A stretch of 64,000 nucleotides of DNA, from positions 4,342,501-4,406,500 of the forward strand of contig NC_047062.1 of assembly GCF_902459465.1 (NCBI RefSeq), given 5' to 3'. The notes below the pieces were generated by a model. The model did no database searches. It was not told where the DNA came from and was given only the letters and a program-made list of their open reading frames with translations. Source of the stretch: Asterias rubens. Taxonomy: Eukaryota; Echinodermata; Asteroidea; Forcipulatida; Asteriidae. The position numbers and the translations under genes were made by a program. Below are positions 1 through 11,700 of this stretch, one piece after another (position 1 is the stretch's first letter; every line of letters starts with the position of its first letter).

Positions 1-3000
1 GAGGGATCGGTGGAGACGTCAGCGGGCAAGCAAGTCATGTTGAACCTGTCCGAGATCAAGGAATATTCCTTGTTTCCCGGTCAGATTATTGCCATGGACG
101 GAATCAACAGTAAAGGCGTCAAACTGGTGGCTTCTAAAATATATGAGGTTTGTAAATATCTTGTCTCTCTTAAATTAAAGTAATAAATCATGTGGGAAAC
201 TGACTGGGTTTCTGTAGATAATTTTGGGTTGAACAAAGACAAGTTCACTAGAGCGGCACTTGAATATGTGACTTTCGGCACATTAATCTGGAGGTTCTAA
301 TACCGCTGTAGTAAATTGGTCTTGTTCAACCTAAAATTTGAAAAAATATAACTAAAAGATTCATGGGAGTTTTTGCCTATGCTAGGTGCCCGCCAACAAA
401 CTTACAAAGGAAATCAATTAGCACTTAAGCAAAAATTAACAGAAGTCATTTACTTACTGAACAGAGCAGGGGAAGTTGAAGTGTCTTATAACTATAACAT
501 AACTTCCATTGTGATTATTCATTGCCCTGTACATACTTGTGCAAAAGAAAATGCAAAGTGAATGACGCAGAATTCAGCGGTAAAGCAGAGCACTGAAATT
601 GGGCCCAGGTCCTTTCAACCTCTATGTGAGGGTGCCCTACTAAAATAACATCACGTACATTGGGTCCATAACCAAAGTTACCTTTCAGGTTAAAGAACAC
701 TTCAATACTTTTTTCTGACAATCACCAAAACTTTATGTAAAGATCGACCCCTTATTAGATAAAAACAAGTAATTTTATTCCTGCCCCTAAATTTTGAACA
801 GCAGCCCACCTTCACTCCCATTCTTCTACAGCTAAACTAGACCCCAAGCAGTACAGCCAGACTGGGTACTGTAGATGCTTTCTGCCCAGTCAGCCACATT
901 GTGGGTGACTGCTTGTGTGAAGAGCATTAAACACATTTGATTCACCAGAACAATCACCAAGACTTCATCTTCCGTCTCTTTCTTCTCTTTCTTAGAGTGT
1001 TCCTCTACCTCTCTGTGAGTCTGAGGATAACTCACTCTTAGACTACGGTTCATTACATGTCATGGTGGCTGGTGGACCATACACAACGGCTGATACTCTG
1101 AGTTATGAGCCAATGAGCGATCTAGTCAGAGTTCTACTTCAAGACACACCGGATGTCTGCATTCTTGTGAGTGACTCTTCGCAAATTTATCTGGACTTTT
1201 CTTGACAAAATTTAGCAGGAAAAAAAACAAAAAAAAAAGCTACTGTTTTGGGACCACTTCAGGCCTGGAATTTCATCTTTGTGTGGGCAAGGCCATTATG
1301 ATTTTGCAAACGGCATTTCCATACGAAAATGTGCATGGGAATCTTGAAGGGGCACCACGGCCAAGACCACGGCATCGGAGGCCATCGTGTAACTCCAGAC
1401 CTCTTGCTTAAAAAGGAAGTACTTTATTGATATTGGAAGAGTTAAATTCAAAACAAAAAAATTCAAAAAGTCAACTTTTGTTAACCCCTCCCCCCCCCCC
1501 CCCCCCCCTCACAAAAAAGGAGAAAGACCTCCGATTAATGGATCTGAAGTCAACATGGTTTTAATTAATGCTCATTTCTGGCATAGATTTGCCAACATAA
1601 ATTCATCAAATGTTTTTCATTCTGTGATTTCTCTTCATAGTTTGGGCCGTTTGTGGATGTACATCACGCAGAAATCAAGGTAGGTTATTGTAAAATTACT
1701 TCACACCCCATCTTATTTCCACATTTAATAGTATAAAAAAAAAACATTTTCATCAATTTGCCATCAATTAGAAACCTTTAATTTACTCATTCTCCTTATT
1801 TGATAAAAAGACTTCTTCTTAAATTGGACATAATTCCTAAGGGAAATCACTTAGAGTTGAAATCATTTACATACAAACAGCCAATTTCAAAGCTCACACG
1901 GGGTGTCATATCTGGGCTATAAAGGGCGATGCACTCAAGTTCTATAGTTTACAGAGTGTTTGTCCAAAGTTTTTTATGAGTGATTGTTTTATGGATTAAC
2001 TTCTAGAAATCCCTCATGAATTATTTTTGTCTTTATCTAGGATTACGCGCAAGATCCTGAAGATTTGTTCAAGAAGCAGATGACAAAACTAGTAGAAGCC
2101 ACAAGGAAGTACGTCGGAGATTATTTGTTTTAAAGTTCACAATTCTTCTGAGTTTTCCTTATTCTTCCATTCATGAGAGTTCTCCTTGTGAAGAACCTTT
2201 AGTGGATAATACAGGGTTTTTCCATTGTCCTTAATTTGTCTAATGACCAGCCAGTGGGACCATTGGGTGGATTTCAACAAGGGTTAAAACTAGTCTTATC
2301 TCAAGTTAGGACGAGTAACTCGTCCTAACTTAGGACTAGCCACACATTTTGTAAATCTCCTAGCACTAGTCCTAAGGTAGAACTAGTCCTAACTCTTTGT
2401 GAAATCAACCCAAGGTCTCCTAGCTTTTTCACAAGTTCATAATTTATAGAATATAAGGATATTTGTCGATTTGATTTATCTACTATTTACCCAGCTCAGC
2501 CAGCTGACCACTGTTAACGGGACAGCGCTGTGGACAGTTTGTCTTGCAAAAGGAATTAAGCCGTCGATTTCACCCAACTCTTCCTAACTTAGGATTCATC
2601 TTAGGACTTAGGACGAGTTGAGTTCCGTATCCAAATACGTAGGACGAATTGAACCCATCCTAAGGTAGGACAGGTTACTCGTCCTAACTCGATTTAGGAT
2701 TAATCCTAGCGTTTCGTGGAATCGGCTGCAGGCGTGATATACTTCCCACTTAAGTTTGATTTCCGATTGTTTTTGCCTTTGGGAAAAATCAGACAAGTTA
2801 TGATTAAACAGCCTGAAAGGTCCACTAAAGGCATCACCTTGTGTACATATAGGTCAGCTCTTGTACTCGATAAAATATTCCTACTTTTTTTCCAAAGACC
2901 AAATATGCCTGAGTAAAGGCGTGCCACCCTCCAAATCCAGCAAAGTTTGATGTCACTATACACACCACTGTGGTAATATTAACAATTCATCTTAAGACCA

Positions 3001-5606
3001 AGCACTGTAGTGCTTGGTAAAATCAATCCCTGATGTTATTTTGAAGTACTTACAATGTGGCCTCTTTTCCTTCCCCTGTTTCTAGAGCCGGAACCCACTT
3101 AGTCTTTGTGCCATCTCTACGCGATGTTCATCATGAATTTATCTATCCACAACCTCCTTTCCCAACGCCAGATAATTTCCAAGACAAACATGTGAGTAAC
3201 GTAACCTTTCATATAATGCAGCACTTGCGCTTTGTGTTGCCAATTGGGGCCAACTTCATGGAGCTGTTTGAGCTGGAAATATTGCTTAACTCAGTCTGTT
3301 TGAGCAGGCGACCAGAAAATTGTATTGGGCTGGTATCCGACACCCTGTAAAACGCAGAGTTCTGCAGTAAACATTAGTGCCATTCAATCGGGCCCAGATA
3401 GCAAAACTATCATTTAATATTGTTTGATTTTGGGTTGACTAAAATGACTAATTACTGTTTGGTTTAAAAGAAAAGAAACTTACTGCAAAAAATCGAATGT
3501 GACATCGATAAAGATGGAAATATATGTTAACGAGTACAAATTTTACAAAAAAAAAAGGAAAAATATCATTGAGATTCTTGAATTAATGAAAAGGCAACTG
3601 AGAGTGAATTTCTAGTTATTCTGATTTTAAATAAAAAAACCCAAACAAATCAAAGGCACCAGTCTACAATGACAAAAGCCTCATTTTAGTTATCACCGAG
3701 TTGAATTAGGGAATACCAATATGGCCGCTTGTCAGATGATTTTTAACCCAAAGATATATGTTTGTTTTTCTCATACAGAGAGTACATCTGGTACCCGACC
3801 CCTGTACACTCGTTATCAATGGCATCGTGTTTGGATTGACATCAAGTGATATTCTCTTTCATTTAGGGAGTGAAGAAATATCCCAGTAAGTTTTAATATG
3901 TTTGGGGAATGGTGAAGTTGGTTCCCTTTAATAGTTGTATCAGACTCTCATTTTAAGGAAAAATAGAATCGCAAACGATCAGGTCATAAATAAAACCACA
4001 ACATGTCTCTTCTAGTTTTGGGGTTCAGCGAAGACAAATTTACTTGAACTTGACTTGAACCTGCGACTTAAAGGCAGTGGACAATATTGGTAATTACTCA
4101 AAATAATTATTATCATAAAACCTTACTTGGTAACAAGTAATGGGGAGAAGTTGATAGTATAAAACATTGTGAAAAACAGCTCCCTCTGAAGTGACGTAGT
4201 TTTTGAGAAAGAAGTAATTTTCCACGAATTTGATTTTGAGACCTTAGATTTAGAATTTGAGATCATGAAATCTTTATAAACAAAAGTTGTAGCAAAGTTA
4301 ACTAAATCACTAACTTATGATTAAAAAACCCTGTTTGTAGATTAGGTTTTTATTCCCTATCTGGTTGCATAGGTTTTTCCCCGGATTATTTCTCTGAGAT
4401 TTTTCTCCAAAATATAAAACTGAACCTTCCTTTTTTTGTCTTCTCTCTTTGGGGTTCTTAGCTAGTGTAATGATTAAGTTCGCTGAGAAAACGTGGCTCC
4501 ATAACCAGAATTAATCAAATTAAATGAAACTAAACTCATTCCTCCCCTCCTCAGTCCTCCAGGTTCGTCGGATCGTCTTGGCCGTCTAACGAAGCACATC
4601 TTAACCCAGCAGAGTTACTATCCGCTGTACCCGCCCCCAGAGACTATGCCGATTGACTACGAGCACTTTGAGCGTTATTCTCACATGGAGGTGACTCCCG
4701 ATGTCTTCATCAGTCCGTCGGACCTCAGGTGGTTCATTAAGGTGAGGGGATCAGAGTTGGGTTTTCGACTCAAGGATCTGAGAAAAAAAATCCTCAGTCT
4801 CATGACAACCAGTTTAAATCACTGACACAATGCTCATGTTGGTTCCTTTGGTCACTTTATATTCACCAATAACCCTGGTCAATACATGCACAATGGCAAA
4901 AACTCTGACAAGGAGCTTACCCATAAATGTGTAGAAACCGAATGACTGCAAGTGTTTTATGGTTTTCAAGTCAACAGGTTTGGGGTGTCCTTGACTAAGT
5001 ATAATCTCTAGAGGTTTGTGGCTTTAAAACTTTCTCATTGGCTATGGATTCTTATTCTTTCTGAACTGGTACTTTTTGGGGTTTCATTCAATGAACAAGT
5101 AAGTCAACAAAGTGTTATTTAAAATATTTTAGACCTCTTTGAAGATACCAATTTTTCGTACAATGTCGTATTTAAAGATCGCATTTCTCCCACAATATTG
5201 CAGGACTGGAATTACATGAAGTTCCTGCAGGTCATGGCCTCCATGAACTGTTCTTTGCCTTGATGCCCCTTCAAAAATTACCATAGACTTTAAGTTCCGA
5301 TGGAAGTGCCCTTTGCAAAGTGAAAATGATCTTGCACCCTCAAGAATGAAACTCCGTGCCTGATATTGTTGGCCCCCCCCCCACCCTTCAACTTCTTCCT
5401 AACTGAGCCATTAAGTAACCTTTCCCCCTCGCTCTCTCTTTTTTCCACAACAGGAAGCATGCGGATGTCTCACCATCAACCCAGGTCGCTTGTCGAGAGG
5501 TCAAGTCGGAGGGACGTATGCCAAGATTGTCATTGCACCTTCTAAGGAACCCACTACAGGCAGTGGAGTCGCTGCACGATCTACAGCCCAGATAATGAGG
5601 ATTTGA
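1..5606 (+). CDS. pola2: DNA polymerase alpha subunit B, C-terminal part (5' end outside window)
   Basis: This is the regulatory B subunit of the DNA polymerase alpha-primase complex, which starts Okazaki fragments in the nucleus. Exons by splice site and phase: 1-147, 996-1166, 1641-1679, 2041-2108, 3086-3191, 3779-3885, 4555-4741, 5454-5606. They join in frame to give 325 residues plus TGA. The human protein is about 598 aa, so roughly the first 270 residues lie upstream. Family signatures seen: EYSLFPGQIIAMDGIN in exon 1, GGPYTTADTLSYEP, DVCILFGPFVD, HLVFVPSLRDVHHE, NGIVFGLTSSDILFHLG, HILTQQSYYPLYPP and INPGRLSRGQVGGTYA. These belong to the inactivated calcineurin-like phosphoesterase/OB core. 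The end AQIMRI matches the family C-terminus. All introns are GT/AG. The gene converges on the minus-strand gene ending at 8731. No frameshift or missing segment was seen. Confidence 0.96.
1485..1509. repeat. Poly(C) tract
   Basis: About 20 consecutive C with one T near each edge, in pola2 intron 2. Tract length is unreliable in any assembly. Confidence 0.85.
2285..2715. repeat. TTAGGACGAGT palindromic repeat cluster
   Basis: Multiple copies of the self-complementary word AGTTAGGACGAGTAACTCGT and of CCTAACTTAGGA, separated by an unrelated 180-bp stretch. It lies in pola2 intron 4. The two outer blocks (2300-2400, 2580-2705) are inverted relative to each other, so this is probably one transposon. 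Confidence 0.7.
4071..4280. mobile_element. MITE family A, left half
   Basis: Begins TTAA|AGGCAGTGGACAATATTGG and follows the family A consensus up to the middle hairpin, then stops. It lies in pola2 intron 6. Confidence 0.8.
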
Positions 5607-6065
5607 AGTAGGATTTAAGAGATTACTTAGGGATGCAGGGCCCAAAATCATAGCGCTGCTTAACGGTAAGCAAATTTTCATGCTTACTGTAGCAGAAAAA
5701 TTTGCTAAGGTGTTAGGTGGTCTTTTTGCGCATTCACCATGGATTTGTTATGTTACGTCATTCATTTTTGTGCACTAAGCACCAGAAGGTTAGCATGCAT
5801 TTTTGTCTGCTTACGGTTAGCAACGCCTTGAAATGGAAATCGTACAGTAAGCAGAAAATCAGCTCTATGGGGCCCAATTTCAAAGCGCTGCTTAGTGGCC
5901 GATTTTGTGCTTGCTGTACGTGCTATTTCTATTTCATAGTGCTGCTAACCGTAAGCACTTGAAAAGGCATGCTAACCTACCGGTGCTTACCGCACGAAAA
6001 TAAATAATTTTGAAATTGGGAAAGATTGTAAATAAAAATAGCATTGTAAATAAAATAAAGTCGTC
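5607..6065 (+). other. pola2 3' UTR with poly(A) signals and repeat
   Basis: After the stop codon an inverted-repeat element runs from about 5635 to 6000. It repeats the segments GGCCCAAAATCATAGCGCTG / GGCCCAATTTCAAAGCGCTG and several gcttacng/cngtaagc units. AATAAA-type signals cluster at 6028-6058, which would place the transcript end near 6080. The 3' UTR therefore seems to be largely repeat-derived; this is inferred, since no transcript is visible. Confidence 0.5.
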
Positions 6066-6286
6066 TTGAATCTCTTCACTGCCTCTTCCGATGTTGTTTC
6101 ATAACTTGGCAAATATAAGCAGAAATGAGATTTTGGAATTCAAACGTACTCTTTATAAGCAGAACTCTTTTTAACAGGGCTATTTATAGTGAAGGATGAA
6201 CAATTGATTAGATTTGTGTATCTAACACAAGTGTATGAAACGGTGTGAAGTCAGTGTAAGAATTTAATCAACAATTGACTAGGTAT

Positions 6287-6552
6287 AAAAGGAACACGTT
6301 GCCTTGGTCGAGTTGGTCTTCGAAATTGCGTGGTTTTACTTTTACTTTGCGAACTAACACGGTCGACCATTTATAGGAGTCAAAAATTTGATTCCTGTAA
6401 ATGGCCGACCGTGTTTGTCGACGATGTAAAAAGGAAAACCACGCAATTTCGAGTGATACTTGTGTGGATCGTTATATTCTACTTTTAGAATATCTTTCAT
6501 ACGCTTTTTAAAGGCCAACTCGACCGATCCAAGGCATTGTGTTCCTTTAAGG
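6287..6552. mobile_element. Palindromic MITE, family C copy 1
   Basis: The ends are inverted repeats starting AGGAACACGTTGCCTTGG; the right end is followed by TTAA. The centre has the inner palindrome GGTCGACCATTTATAGGAGTC / complementary arm. TTAA flanking suggests piggyBac-type target use. Two other copies lie at 35465 and 63694. Confidence 0.85.
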
Positions 6553-6742
6553 GTGAATACTTACAAAATGGGAAATATAAGAATATTTGCAAAACTTCAG
6601 CACACTAAAGAAATACCTTTACTCATAACGTGCGTTTGTAAAGAGCTTATGGATATTTAGTAATATTCTAACTGCCTGTTCTGGTTTCACGCACATGAGG
6701 TTTTTAAAGTTTTGGCTTATATTTATTGACCTTTTGAACTCA

Positions 6743-7024
6743 ATTGGTCGTCGAAGTTGCGAGATAATGAAAGAAAAAATACCCTTGTCACACACAAAGT
6801 TGTGTGCTTTCAGATGCTTGATTTCGTGACCTCAAATTCTAAATCTGAGGTCTCAAAATCAAATTCGTCGAAAATTACTTCTTTCTCGAAAACTACGTTA
6901 CCTCAGAGGGAGCCGTTTCTCACCATGTTTTATACCATCGGCCTCTCCAAATTTCTAGTTTCCCAGTAAGGTTTTATGCGAATAATTATTTTGAGTAATT
7001 ACCAATAGTGTCCACTGCCTTTAA
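6743..7024. mobile_element. MITE family A, truncated, reverse orientation
   Basis: Ends AATTACCAATAGTGTCCACT with TTAA following; the other terminus is truncated within CGTCGAAGTTGCGAGATAAT. Confidence 0.8.
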
Positions 7025-8730
7025 TATCAGTTATGGAAATCCTATCTTGGCAGGTCAACTTGTCGTTTTTATTCAGCCACTCAATATAAAGATAAAGAAA
7101 TCCATATTAGAATATAATTTTGATAAATTGATATCAACTAAAAAGAAAAAGCGGAAAACAGTTCTGAGGTTTTTTGAGCACTGCAAACTTTATTCAAAAT
7201 TCCACACACTGCAATAAGTTTATTTCAAAAGTATAAACCAAACAGATTTACATATAAATGTATCCAATACAAATTTCTCTCCCCACAGTAATAACCTTTG
7301 AACCTTTGGTAAAAGATTTTCACCAACTTTATCTTGAGTCAAAAAAGAAGCCCCTCTTTAAGAACACAATGCCTGTTTCAAGTGTTAGAACCTGGAGTCA
7401 TGCTTTTTAAAGTACAATTTTAAAGTGTTTAATAAATTTCTGCTCTTAGAAAACAAGACCTCTGGCCTTCTCTTTATTTTGTATAAAATTGTATTGCTAT
7501 TGTTTAACAATGTATCGCTGTTAAACAAAAATGAATCTTGGATAAAATTTAATATGTACATACTAATGAATAAGCTCTGTATTTGTACCATAATATCAGG
7601 TCAACGTGTCCTTATTTCATGTTTGGACGGAATTACATGTGGACGGAATGTATAATGCACTTTGGTTCTTTTGGTTTTACCCTAATACACCAATGTGTAC
7701 TTTCCCGAGTCCTGTTTCTTTTGTTCACAGGACTTGAAAACGTACCGAGTATATAGTGCTTTACACATTAGTGTTTGGGTAAAACCAAATATAAGTCTCT
7801 ATCCCGCTTCAAGTTTAACGTCTAACACCTAAGTTATGTCTAATAATAAATGCCCAGGAAATATTTTTACTCCAACTTTCTGTCTCACTGTCTATTAAAT
7901 GACAAACTCTTTGAATCTGTGGCTGTCCGATCAACTTCAACAAGATGTAATTAGGAACAGACCAACGCAATGCCAGAACACATTACTAGAGAGATCAGCA
8001 ATGCTAGTAATCAAAAAATTATTTCAAAATTGTAAAATATGTAAAACTTTTCTTCAAATGTTACACTTACATCCTCCCAAAGTGAAAAAAGAACAAAACA
8101 TGGCAAAAGTATTCAAACTTGCTTTCAGTTTGATTTCTTCGTTTTTATCCCTTGCAAACTAAATGTATATCTAGCAGTTGAATCTGCTAGTTTGAGACTT
8201 GAACATTATTACCCCTTGCCATTGGGACTTGGTTGTAAATCCTTAAACAGCTCCTCCCTACAGTCTGTACTGCCAAGAATGTAGTGCATTAAGCTAAATG
8301 AAAAGAACCACTTTTGCCCCTTACAGGTACCCATTTACCGCAGGTGAGAAGAGAAGCTGTTATAAACAAATATGCCCTCAAGGTGTTTTCATCGGCAACC
8401 AAACCAATAGACTGTATTGAATAACCCCTTTTTTGCTCTGTAAGTCGCCATCTTGTAAGGCGAACCGCATGCGTGTCCAAATGCGTACATCAATGAAGCA
8501 CGCAGCACACGACATTCCTGGTTTGATTTCTAGGGCACATCCACGCACTCACGCGCACAGACACCATGTAGAAGGGAAGATATTTAAACAGTGCTGCATA
8601 TTCAATACGGTCTACGTATATCCCAGAACTTGAGTTGGGTCAGTGCATTAGAATGCCGAGACCTGACACCCTTCAGTTCTTCAAAACGTGTCCATTAGTG
8701 TTCTCTCACTGAGTAGCATAAACTTGCTTC
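7025..8730 (-). other. 3' flank of the U-box/TPR gene, probable 3' UTR
   Basis: No credible ORF is present. On the minus strand an AATAAA signal occurs at about 7215-7225 (plus-strand TTTATT), so the 3' UTR could run from 8730 to about 7200. It holds a SINE fragment at 7640-7830 (tail matching the tRNA-SINE copies at 14.1, 45.4 and 48.2 kb). Extent is inferred only. Confidence 0.35.
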
Positions 8731-11700
8731 TCAAAGCCACATTTTGAATTTGAAAAATGCTTGCATATCTGGGTCCTCCACCGTCTTTCGATTCACTCCC
8801 GCGTAGACAGTCATCAAGAGCTTGGACTTGAATTTAGCATCCAGGATTTCAACATACTTCTCCAGACATCCTAAGGGGGTTGGGGTGGGGGGAATGGGGA
8901 AAAAACATTATAATATGAAGAACAATAAATCTCATGTAGAATTCCTGAATAACAGTGTGAGCACAAAGTTAGTGTTCATTGCATGGTAATGACCCGTGTT
9001 AGGGTTGACCTGACTTGACTCGGACCAATGTTTCCCACATTAGTATAATTTCTATGTCCCTAAAACAAAATCAATTCTAGGTTATTAGGTGACAGAAAAA
9101 AAAATTCTTGACAAGAAATGAATGGTCTATATAGATGATGTGACCTATATTTTGTTAAAACCGCCCTCTGTTGATAAAAAAAACTGTATACGTCATGTTT
9201 CACCGGCCGAAAAGACGCAATGTCATGGTAAGATTGCATACACTTTCTAGCTGGTTGCCAAAATACAAAGGTTTTGCCCGGCGGTATGAGCGCGAATCAT
9301 TTTATGGTTTTTGAGTGACGTAAGAGGTCACATTAAAGAAAACCCTTTTGTTACCTTCACAAGTTACAATGTAGCTCGGACAACAATGTTTGAATACGTG
9401 TGGTGGTTCCACGCTCTTTTTACCAAGTTCATAAAAAGTCTACTATTTGTGAATTCTTACCATAGAGTTATATATAAGAACTAGAGGGCGCACGAGTGAT
9501 GCTTCGTGCACAAACGCCACGGGACCGCAAGATGACAAGCGCGTCATTCTGAACGCGCGTTGAATATGAAATACATGTTTGATTTTTTTTTTATTGAACA
9601 CTCACGCGATGCTGTTCAACTTACAAAATGGCCGCACAAACACACGCTGTGAGATGCAAGTTTTGTCAACTTAGAAAATGGCCGCCTGCGCGCATGCCGG
9701 AGCGCAGATATAGGCCAGTGCGCCCTCTAGTTCTTATATATAACTCTATGATTCTTACCGATTCCCATGACCCTCCCCCAGGAGATCATGTGCTTTATCA
9801 GCCTGGTGTCATCGAACTGTTCATGCTTCATCAGAAGTCGTACAGCCTCACCGTGTAGGTACGCATCGTCAAACGAGGACTCCTCAGGGAAAGGGAATCG
9901 GTCGTAAACATCTACTGCTTTTAAGGGTTCAGTCTTGACCACAAGATCAGCCAGCTCAATGTAAGCATCGTGGACCTTCACAAAGAATGCAAGATTTTTA
10001 TGAAAAAAAACACAAAAAACTGGCAGCACAAAGCTGAATTATGTGGTATTACAAGGTAAAATAACTGTTAAAAATTACACAGAAAAAAACATAAAATAGC
10101 AAAACCGCAGTATGGGGGTACAGAAATGGGGGTACATTCTTTAAAGATGACATTAAATAGGAGTCTAAAATTGTTTTGACAATTTACGACTGGTTACAGC
10201 ACCCTCTCATGATGAGATCAGTGAACAACAAGTGAAAAGTTGAATCTGGGGAAACTAAAAGAGGTCCTTTGATTGCTGAAATGAACTACTTGTGGTTAAT
10301 CTTGCTCATAAGTCAATTATTCAATTAAAACACTTCTGTTAAAGGCAGTGGACACTATTGGTATTTACTCAAAGTAATTATTATCATAAACTTTCTTGTT
10401 TATGAGTAATTGGAAGAGGTTGATAGTATAAAACACTGTGAGAAACAGCTCCCGCTGAAGTGACGTAGTTTTCGAGAAAGAAGTAATTTTCCACGAATTT
10501 GATTTAAAGACCTCAGATTTAGAATTTGAGGTCTCGAAATCAAGCATCTGAAAGCACACAACTTCGTGTGACCAAGGTGCGACAAGGGTGTTTTTTTTCT
10601 TTCATTAATATCTCGCAACTTCGACGACTGATTGAGCTAACACAAACTGTGAAGACTAGTCTTTGACAATTACCAATAGTGTCCAGTGTCTTTAAAGAAC
10701 CTGGATACAAATCTGTTTTCATATTGAGGACAGAGATGTGTGTTGTGAAACACATATGGACTGGCATTCAGTCCCTAGTTAACGTCTTTCCCTCCTCGGG
10801 CCTCTGTGGTACCAGAAGATGGTCCAATTTCCTTGGGATGAATATAATGTCCAGTAGTCAACTTATTTATGTGTATCAAAGTCAAGGATATGGTTCACCG
10901 TTGGTTTTATTTTGTTTTTCAGTTCTTTCATATCACTTCATGCACTTTTCTAATTTCACACTTATGAACTTAGTGCATAACTACCGACTTTCCTGTCCTC
11001 CAAAATGAGGCTTTCTCCAAGACCAAAGTGGCCTTGCCCTAAAAATGTTGTAATTCCAGGCCTGTATACTTGATATTTGACAAACCTGAGGAGCCATTAC
11101 AATGACATCATTATACAGCATCTGAGCTTCGGTAGTATCGTCTGCATCTTTAGCAAGGGCTCTTGCGAGTCCAAGTCGTGCTGGGTGTGTGATGCGATTC
11201 AGCGGACCATTGCTTGAAACAGGAGCTGCCTGCTTGGCTGGTTGTATTACGAGTAGATTATGAAATAATACAAAGGGGTTAGGTTTATGTTTAAAACCAA
11301 TCCAAAGTCAAAGTACCAGATTGGAAATTTTTAAAGATTAGTGCCCATCTGAAAGGCAGTGGACACTATTAGTAATTACTCAAAATAATTATTAGCATAA
11401 AATCTTACTTTGTAACTAGTAATGGGGAGAGGTTGATGGTATAAAACATTGTGAGGAACGGCTCAAAGTAGTGTAGTTTTCGAGAAAGAAGTAATTTTAC
11501 ACGAATTTGGTTTGAGACCTCAGATTTAGAATTTGATGGCCTCGAAATCAAGCATCTGAAAGCACACAACTTCATGTGACAAGGGTGTTTTTTCTTTCAT
11601 TATTATCTCCCAACTTCTGATCGATTGAGCTCAAATTTTCACAGGTTTTTTTATTTTATGCCTATATTGAGATACACCAAGTGAGAAGACTGGTCTTTGA

